The position numbers and the translations under genes were made by a program. DNA of 5,266 nucleotides from positions 1-5,266 of the forward strand of contig CAKTTR010000105.1 of the NCBI GenBank assembly GCA_934615645.1. Direction: 5' to 3'. This DNA comes from an uncultured Oscillospiraceae bacterium (GTDB lineage: Bacteria > Bacillota > Clostridia > Oscillospirales > Oscillospiraceae). This document shows, one piece after another, positions 1 through 3,427 of this stretch. The notes beneath the pieces were generated by a model, which worked only from the letters and a program-made list of their open reading frames with translations, was not told where the DNA came from and searched no databases. Within the stretch, counting starts at the first letter, position 1, and each line of letters begins with the position of its first letter.

Positions 1-8
1 TATGGCTA

Positions 9-14
9 TCCTCC
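9..14 (-). promoter_or_regulatory. Shine-Dalgarno site of a further gene beyond position 1
   Basis: GGAGGA follows directly after the TAA stop at 17-15, and eight more bases (TAGCCATA) reach the window edge. A start codon at or just outside the edge would have normal spacing, so the operon very likely continues. Confidence 0.6.
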
Positions 15-584
15 TTACTTACGACGGCGCTTTCTACGCAAGAGAAGCACAACGATCGCAGCCGCAATCAGCACCACACCGCCAAGAATCCCCCGGGTGA
101 TCCATTGGGATTTTCTCTCTTCCCGCTGGATCTTCGCAATCTCCGCTTGCAGATATTCCGGATCATCTAAATGATTGCCATCGACGCAGTAGAAGGTGAG
201 AATTTCCCCGGGGGTAAAGTAGGTGGTCTCTTCGACGCGGACGGTGTATTTGCTTTCCCTGACTGCTAGATTCTCCCATTCCTCCACTCTGTCTTTTTCA
301 TGATAACCATTTTGCTTTATTGTCGCTTCCGGTGGGTCTATATAAGCCATTCCAGCGCCATAATCCAAAGTCAAAATCATTTCAGTATTTCCTGCAGTCT
401 TAATCCTACATTTTACATGAGCCAGCATATCCACCGGTACATAGAAAGTAACGTCACCACTTTTCGTAGCCCAAGTCGAATCTGGTTGATTTCTTGGGTA
501 GTTCATTGAATACAACGGATTTTTACACTGTGGAAGCGTCAAGAGAATGATAAGGATGTACGTGAATATCAACGTTTTTTTCAT
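15..584 (-). CDS. Exported W-motif protein with C-terminal membrane anchor (189 aa)
   Basis: The start is taken as ATG at 584, five nt after GGGGTGA; an in-frame GTG at 593 is the rival. Residues 1-20 (MKKTLIFTYILIILLTLPQC) form a signal peptide with a lipobox-like end, but Gln at -1 is atypical, so lipidation of Cys20 is doubtful. Residues 28-52 (NYPRNQPDSTWAT, then FYVPVD) match residues 48-72 of the upstream lipoprotein at 12 of 25 positions without gaps. The following beta-rich region (MILTLDYGAGMAYIDPP, SKYTVRVEETTYFTPGEIL) resembles small Firmicute lipoproteins I recall, without known function. The C-terminus is a coiled, charged stretch, a hydrophobic helix (about 165-182) and RRKRRRK, a stop-transfer anchor. 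The domain should face outside. The ribosome site overlaps the stop of the previous gene, so translation is coupled. Function unknown. Confidence 0.8.
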   Translation of the reverse strand: MKKTLIFTYILIILLTLPQCKNPLYSMNYPRNQPDSTWATKSGDVTFYVPVDMLAHVKCRIKTAGNTEMILTLDYGAGMAYIDPPEATIKQNGYHEKDRVEEWENLAVRESKYTVRVEETTYFTPGEILTFYCVDGNHLDDPEYLQAEIAKIQREERKSQWITRGILGGVVLIAAAIVVLLLRRKRRRK

Positions 585-589
585 CTGCG

Positions 590-596
590 TCACCCC
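590..596 (-). promoter_or_regulatory. Ribosome site overlapping the upstream stop codon
   Basis: GGGGTGA on the minus strand, 5 nt before the ATG at 584. Its last three bases are the TGA stop of the peptidase-like gene, and its GTG is a possible but less likely start. This fits termination-reinitiation coupling between the two paralogous genes. Confidence 0.65.
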
Positions 597-1237
597 AAAT
601 AATACCCACAGATATATCTGCTTGCGTATTCATGCGGATCACCAGATTCAGCTTCTGATGCATACGTTGAACGGTTGTAGGTAGCATAGTTGCTCCCATC
701 ATATGTCATTGCAACTGTATGAATCTGTCCAGTCCAGAATGAAATAATATACGTTCCCGGTTTATCTAACGCATCCAACCGAACACGAGTATATGCGATT
801 CCCTCATTTTGCAAGACATACCCTATCGAAAACGGATCAGAACCAAATGCGCCACACGCAAGCATCGCATTTGCGTCTTGGAATGCTTCCATAGTATCAG
901 AAAGCGTTGAGTCCATGCCAAGTAAAACCTTTGCGTTATGCACCGCAATTGTTTCACAGCCATTATAACTTGCACTTGGTATTCCGTATGTAAATTGTTC
1001 TATCACAGGGCTATTCGGTGTATCTTCTGGAATATAAAATGCTGATTTTCCATCCGCAGTCGACCACGTTGTGTCATATTTGTTACATGGATGGTTTGCA
1101 TAAACCCACGGATACGGACAGCCAGATAGTGAAACGAGGAGAATTAGAGTTAAAAACAACAAAGGAAATCTTTTCGCCTGCTTTTCCCCCTCATAACTTA
1201 CTGCAACCGCGTAAACAAGAACAGCAGAGCGATCCAC
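590..1237 (-). CDS. Lipoprotein with W-motif domain and papain/C39-like peptidase-like domain; start region probably damaged
   Basis: The open frame begins at a GTG (1237) inside the preceding gene, without a ribosome site. Residues 21-40 contain AKRFPLLFLTLILLVSLSGC, a good lipoprotein signal with lipobox LSGC (Cys40). Residues 48-72 (NHPCNKYDTTWST, then FYIPED) match the next gene's N-terminus. From about 84 the sequence looks like a papain-fold peptidase: YNGCETIAVHNAKVLLG with candidate nucleophile Cys94, a GxFGSDPFSIGYVLQ segment, and ISFWTGQIHTVAM with candidate His173 followed by TYN (Asn188). This order recalls C39-like peptidases; activity is not proven. It would sit on the outer face of the membrane. 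The only ATG in the right place (1194, three nt after the previous stop) is out of frame by one base across a G5 run, so the true N-terminus is uncertain and the gene may be silenced. Alternative: GTG or TTG start. Confidence 0.7.
   Translation of the reverse strand: MDRSAVLVYAVAVSYEGEKQAKRFPLLFLTLILLVSLSGCPYPWVYANHPCNKYDTTWSTADGKSAFYIPEDTPNSPVIEQFTYGIPSASYNGCETIAVHNAKVLLGMDSTLSDTMEAFQDANAMLACGAFGSDPFSIGYVLQNEGIAYTRVRLDALDKPGTYIISFWTGQIHTVAMTYDGSNYATYNRSTYASEAESGDPHEYASRYICGYYLG
1186..1190 (-). other. G5 run separating the natural ATG from the lipoprotein frame
   Basis: On the minus strand the previous stop TAA (1200-1198) is followed by GTT, ATG (1194-1192), A and five G. Read from this ATG, translation ends after 14 codons. 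One extra base in the G5 run or the following A4 run would join the ATG to the lipoprotein frame, giving MRGEKQAKRFPLL..., a classic basic signal peptide. The cause may be mutation, slippage or sequencing error. Confidence 0.5.
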
Positions 1238-2007
1238 AGGGCGGAATACGCAATGGCGTAATAGAGCGCTGGGTAAAATCGCCGCTGATCTTGCCGCAGC
1301 TGCCGGAGTAGCGCGGGGTCTTTACGAACATTGGGCATTCGATGGACTTTGCCGTCCGCCCAATAACATCCGGCGCTTTCTGTAAGCTTTGTCTCCGTAA
1401 AGCTGCGGCACAGCTGCTGAAACACTGGCAGTTTCTGGCGGGCAGCCTCCGGAAGCGCCGGCCGGTACTGCATGTTCCAGGCATCCATGCCCGCTTCATG
1501 GTGATCGCAGTCCTGCTTCCCGCAATCTATAAAATACACGACGCCCGGAAGCGCTTTCCAATGATCGCGCCCGGTGGCAAGGAACATCCGCTCTTCCTCT
1601 GTCATCGTATGATTGGAAAAATATACAAAATAATAATCGTCGCCAGTAAACCGCGGCGCTGGTGTGAGATCTGCGCTGCAGCGCCATTTTAAGCCGTATT
1701 CCTTCACATCCGCAAAGGAAAGCTGTGCAACTTCCCGCCCAAACCGGCGCTGGCCAATTGACCCTTCGCCTACGTTCACGGTATCATAGCCGTTTTCCCG
1801 CGCGGTGCGCCAGCATACAAAGCCAGCAAGCCCTGCAATCGCTGGTACCAGCAGCCACAGCGTCCACGGCAAGTGGATCTCCCGGCTAGCTCTCACGAAA
1901 AGATACACCAGCCCACCGACGGACGCCAGAGAAAATAGTACGATCATCGGGTACGCCAGGCGGAAGGTCAGGTTCGTCGGGGCGCGGGTTCCCTTGCGCT
2001 TTTTCAT
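1198..2007 (-). CDS. Predicted three-helix membrane protein of unknown function (269 aa)
   Basis: The frame is open back to 2112, but the start is set at the ATG at 2007. AGGAGGA lies 5 nt before it, and the longer version would overlap the preceding gene and add a non-conserved-looking leader. The protein begins MKKRKGTRAP, then has hydrophobic helices at about 17-38 and 47-66 followed by basic CWRTAR. A soluble middle of about 180 residues comes next, and a last helix at about 246-266 (ALYYAIAYSALWIALLFLF). By charge, the middle region is probably cytoplasmic. It includes YDTVNVGEGSIGQRRFGREV, DDYYFVYFSNHTMTEEE, a Cys/His cluster DCGKQDCDHHE at 161-171 and CYWADGKVHRMPN. I do not recognise a named family. 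Its composition is GC-richer than its neighbours. It could be a bitopic regulator or an integral-membrane immunity-type protein, but this is not shown. Confidence 0.8.
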   Translation of the reverse strand: MKKRKGTRAPTNLTFRLAYPMIVLFSLASVGGLVYLFVRASREIHLPWTLWLLVPAIAGLAGFVCWRTARENGYDTVNVGEGSIGQRRFGREVAQLSFADVKEYGLKWRCSADLTPAPRFTGDDYYFVYFSNHTMTEEERMFLATGRDHWKALPGVVYFIDCGKQDCDHHEAGMDAWNMQYRPALPEAARQKLPVFQQLCRSFTETKLTESAGCYWADGKVHRMPNVRKDPALLRQLRQDQRRFYPALYYAIAYSALWIALLFLFTRLQ

Positions 2008-2069
2008 GCTTGTCCTCCTGCTATGCGTAGCGGGCTTCGATGGCCCAGCGGGAATTTGACCCGTTCTTC
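2008..2069 (-). other. Spacer with two short inverted repeats, not a clear terminator
   Basis: This 62-nt gap lies between the 131-aa and 269-aa genes. On the minus strand it holds CGGG-tcaaatt-CCCG followed by GGGC-catcgaa-GCCC, each with only four paired bases, and no T-run. It may shape RNA stability or weakly attenuate, but a rho-independent terminator is not supported. Confidence 0.25.
2013..2019 (-). promoter_or_regulatory. Shine-Dalgarno site deciding the start of the 269-aa gene
   Basis: AGGAGGA on the minus strand, 5 nt before the ATG at 2007. It is a near-perfect site and rules in this start over the upstream in-frame codon at 2112. Confidence 0.85.
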
Positions 2070-2465
2070 TTAGAAGACGCCCTTGTAATTCTGGCGCGAT
2101 TGTGTACGCCAATTGTACGTTTCTCCTTTGGATAAGTCAAGTACCTTGCCGTTGATGGAAACCGTTGTATCATTTTCCCAATTTATGACTGCTTCCTGTT
2201 CGTGATATGCGTCATAAATTCGTTCCTTTCCCTCGCCACGGACGATATAAACCCGAATTGAGAAATCAACCGTAGCGCCGGGCTCTGTGCGGTAGGCTTC
2301 CAACTGATAGGTTCCATCAGGCGATTGTGACGCCGTTACAAACGTTTCTGACGCCGCTTTTTGAGAGATGCCAATTTTTAGCATTGGAATCAGGAAAGCA
2401 ATAGCCAAGATAAGAAAAACCGCACCGGCAGCCGCAGATATCATGATAATGGCAGACTTTTTCAT
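2070..2465 (-). CDS. DUF5412-like membrane-anchored protein (131 aa)
   Basis: The start at 2465 is fixed by GGAGGG with a 5-nt spacer. Residues 1-29 form a short basic start followed by one long hydrophobic helix (IIMISAAAGAVFLILAIAFL), with no lipobox, so this is an N-terminal membrane anchor with the rest probably outside. The soluble part carries SPDGTYQLEAYRTEPGAT at 48-65, then RVYIVRGEGKERIYDAYHEQ and INWENDTTVSINGKVLDL at 94-111, ending near YNWR. The order 'SPDG.Y...AY...PGAT.D', acidic WENDTTVSING and a final short strand matches what I remember of the DUF5412 family of Firmicutes; no function is established for it. The gap to the 96-aa gene is 41 nt. It could join the toxin operon or be an unrelated passenger. 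Confidence 0.8.
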   Translation of the reverse strand: MKKSAIIMISAAAGAVFLILAIAFLIPMLKIGISQKAASETFVTASQSPDGTYQLEAYRTEPGATVDFSIRVYIVRGEGKERIYDAYHEQEAVINWENDTTVSINGKVLDLSKGETYNWRTQSRQNYKGVF

Positions 2466-2470
2466 TCCAG

Positions 2471-2476
2471 CCCTCC
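2471..2476 (-). promoter_or_regulatory. Shine-Dalgarno site of the 131-aa gene
   Basis: GGAGGG on the minus strand, 5 nt before the ATG at 2465. A second purine run, AAGGAG, lies about 18 nt further upstream but is too far from the ATG to be the working site. Confidence 0.75.
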
Positions 2477-2506
2477 GTTTTTTGTCTCCTTAATGAGGCG
2501 TACCAT

Positions 2507-2797
2507 TTAGCATAAAATTGATGCAACAAGAATCGCCAAACGATAGTATAAAATCAGTTCCTCTTTTTCAACGCCAGATGCATCGGCGATCAGCGCTGAA
2601 AAAAGTTGTTTCTCTTCTTTTGTAATAACCGCTTGGCACTCCGGCTTTGCGGATCTCTGATGCCGGAGCCAAGTCGTGCAATACCCCCCAAGTGCCGAAT
2701 CCAGCGCAATCAACTCCGGCGCTTTTTTTCGGATCGCCACAGGAATGTCCGATGCTAGGAACGCTTTCAAGATGTATCGCTGTTGTTTGCTGTTCAT
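2507..2797 (-). CDS. Small helical protein, possible second immunity/accessory protein (96 aa)
   Basis: The ATG at 2797 starts 32 nt after the stop of the 193-aa gene, with a modest ribosome site (TAGGT, 8-nt spacer). The protein looks all-helical and cytoplasmic. It contains IRKKAPELIALDSALGGYC at about 22-40, then ITKEEKQLFSALI at 58-70, and EKEELILYYRLAILVASILC at the end. There is no signal peptide. The pattern of a small helical protein in the second position after an RHS toxin resembles immunity or orphan-immunity genes in such loci. I have an impression of having seen LDSALGGYC-type proteins beside Firmicute RHS genes, but cannot verify it. The protein ends directly at LC-TAA, and a shortened C-terminus cannot be excluded. 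Function is unknown. Confidence 0.7.
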   Translation of the reverse strand: MNSKQQRYILKAFLASDIPVAIRKKAPELIALDSALGGYCTTWLRHQRSAKPECQAVITKEEKQLFSALIADASGVEKEELILYYRLAILVASILC

Positions 2798-2829
2798 TCT
2801 GCTTTACCTACCGTGTCTTTGCGCCTGAT

Positions 2830-3411
2830 TCACGTCTCAAGCGGCTCATTATATTGCGTATAATAAGCCGACATCGCCTCTGTCATTTCCTTTACATTTT
2901 CCTGTTTTGCCAGCCCGTGGGAAATCAAAAATGCAATGTCCTCCCGTGTCGCATGCAAAACCATTGCATCGTGCTCGTGGGCTGTCGAAGCAAACCAGCA
3001 AGTATTCCCCTTGAAAAACGCCAGATCCTGCGGGTACGCCGGACGACACCAATCGCTGATCGACGAAACTCGTTTGAGCACTTCTTTTGCCGCTTCCTCC
3101 GCGCGATAGAATATGACACGGTAGATCGTGTTAGCGCAATAGGTCATAAGTGTCCCTGGCCAGCTTGGATTGGAACGGCTTTTCACTCTGTAAGGTGACA
3201 GCGCTTTGCGAAATGCTTTCATTGTTTTTGGAAAGCCCTTCCCACAATAATTGACATAGACAAGCATAAAGTAATCGCAGATGGAAAACGCGTAATCGAT
3301 AAAATCATAGTACGCTTGCCCGGAACAGGCGTCGTAATAGTTATGATGGATCCAGCCGGAACGCATATCCATTCCTCGGTATTCGCTCTCTAAAAATACA
3401 TATTTATCCAT
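2830..3411 (-). CDS. Probable cognate immunity protein of the RHS toxin (193 aa)
   Basis: The ATG at 3411 lies 16 nt after the RHS stop and is preceded by AGGGAGAG with a 6-nt spacer, so the two genes are almost certainly co-transcribed. The protein is soluble-looking, with no signal peptide or clear membrane helix. It is rich in Tyr and Phe (YDACSGQAYYDFIDYAF) and has six cysteines (29, 45, 56, 92, 122, 138). Near residues 127-151 lies PQDLAFFKGNTCWF followed by AHEHDAMV. I recall this kind of motif in uncharacterised Firmicute proteins, some carrying dubious sporulation annotations, but cannot confirm a family here. In polymorphic toxin loci the gene directly after the toxin tail normally encodes a protein that binds and blocks that toxin in the producing cell. 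The immunity role is inferred from position; the coding call itself is strong. Confidence 0.8.
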   Translation of the reverse strand: MDKYVFLESEYRGMDMRSGWIHHNYYDACSGQAYYDFIDYAFSICDYFMLVYVNYCGKGFPKTMKAFRKALSPYRVKSRSNPSWPGTLMTYCANTIYRVIFYRAEEAAKEVLKRVSSISDWCRPAYPQDLAFFKGNTCWFASTAHEHDAMVLHATREDIAFLISHGLAKQENVKEMTEAMSAYYTQYNEPLET

Positions 3412-3417
3412 TTGATT

Positions 3418-3425
3418 CTCTCCCT
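3418..3425 (-). promoter_or_regulatory. Shine-Dalgarno site of the immunity gene
   Basis: On the minus strand this reads AGGGAGAG, 6 nt before the ATG at 3411 and just after the RHS stop (TGA, 3430-3428). The site fixes the start of the 193-aa protein and supports translation coupled to the toxin gene. Confidence 0.8.
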
Positions 3426-3427
3426 AT

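Noticed and set aside
1186..1196. Programmed -1 ribosomal frameshift at ATG-AGG-GGG-AAA
   Set aside because: The direction of shift would fit, but the run is not a good slippery heptamer, it lies only a few codons after the start, and no downstream structure was seen. A simple indel is more economical.
1191..1499. Minus-strand frame overlapping the 269-aa gene
   Set aside because: Alternate frame of a gene with a near-perfect ribosome site; product is Cys/Arg-rich and featureless.
2008..2112. 35-residue N-terminal extension of the 269-aa protein
   Set aside because: Would overlap the end of the 131-aa gene; AGGAGGA sits inside it at correct distance from the internal ATG at 2007.
2466..2506. 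Possible terminator between the 96-aa and 131-aa genes
   Set aside because: There is an A-run on the minus strand (AAAAAAC) but no stem of more than three base pairs and no T-run; it is the leader of the next ribosome site.
2848..2853. Perfect TATAAT on the minus strand before the 96-aa gene
   Set aside because: It encodes Tyr-Asn in the end of the 193-aa protein, and no -35 like TTGACA is found 16-18 nt upstream; likely chance.
2647..3198. Plus-strand open frame of 183 codons
   Set aside because: It runs antisense to both the 96-aa and 193-aa genes, which have better starts, spacing and protein character; no recognisable domain.
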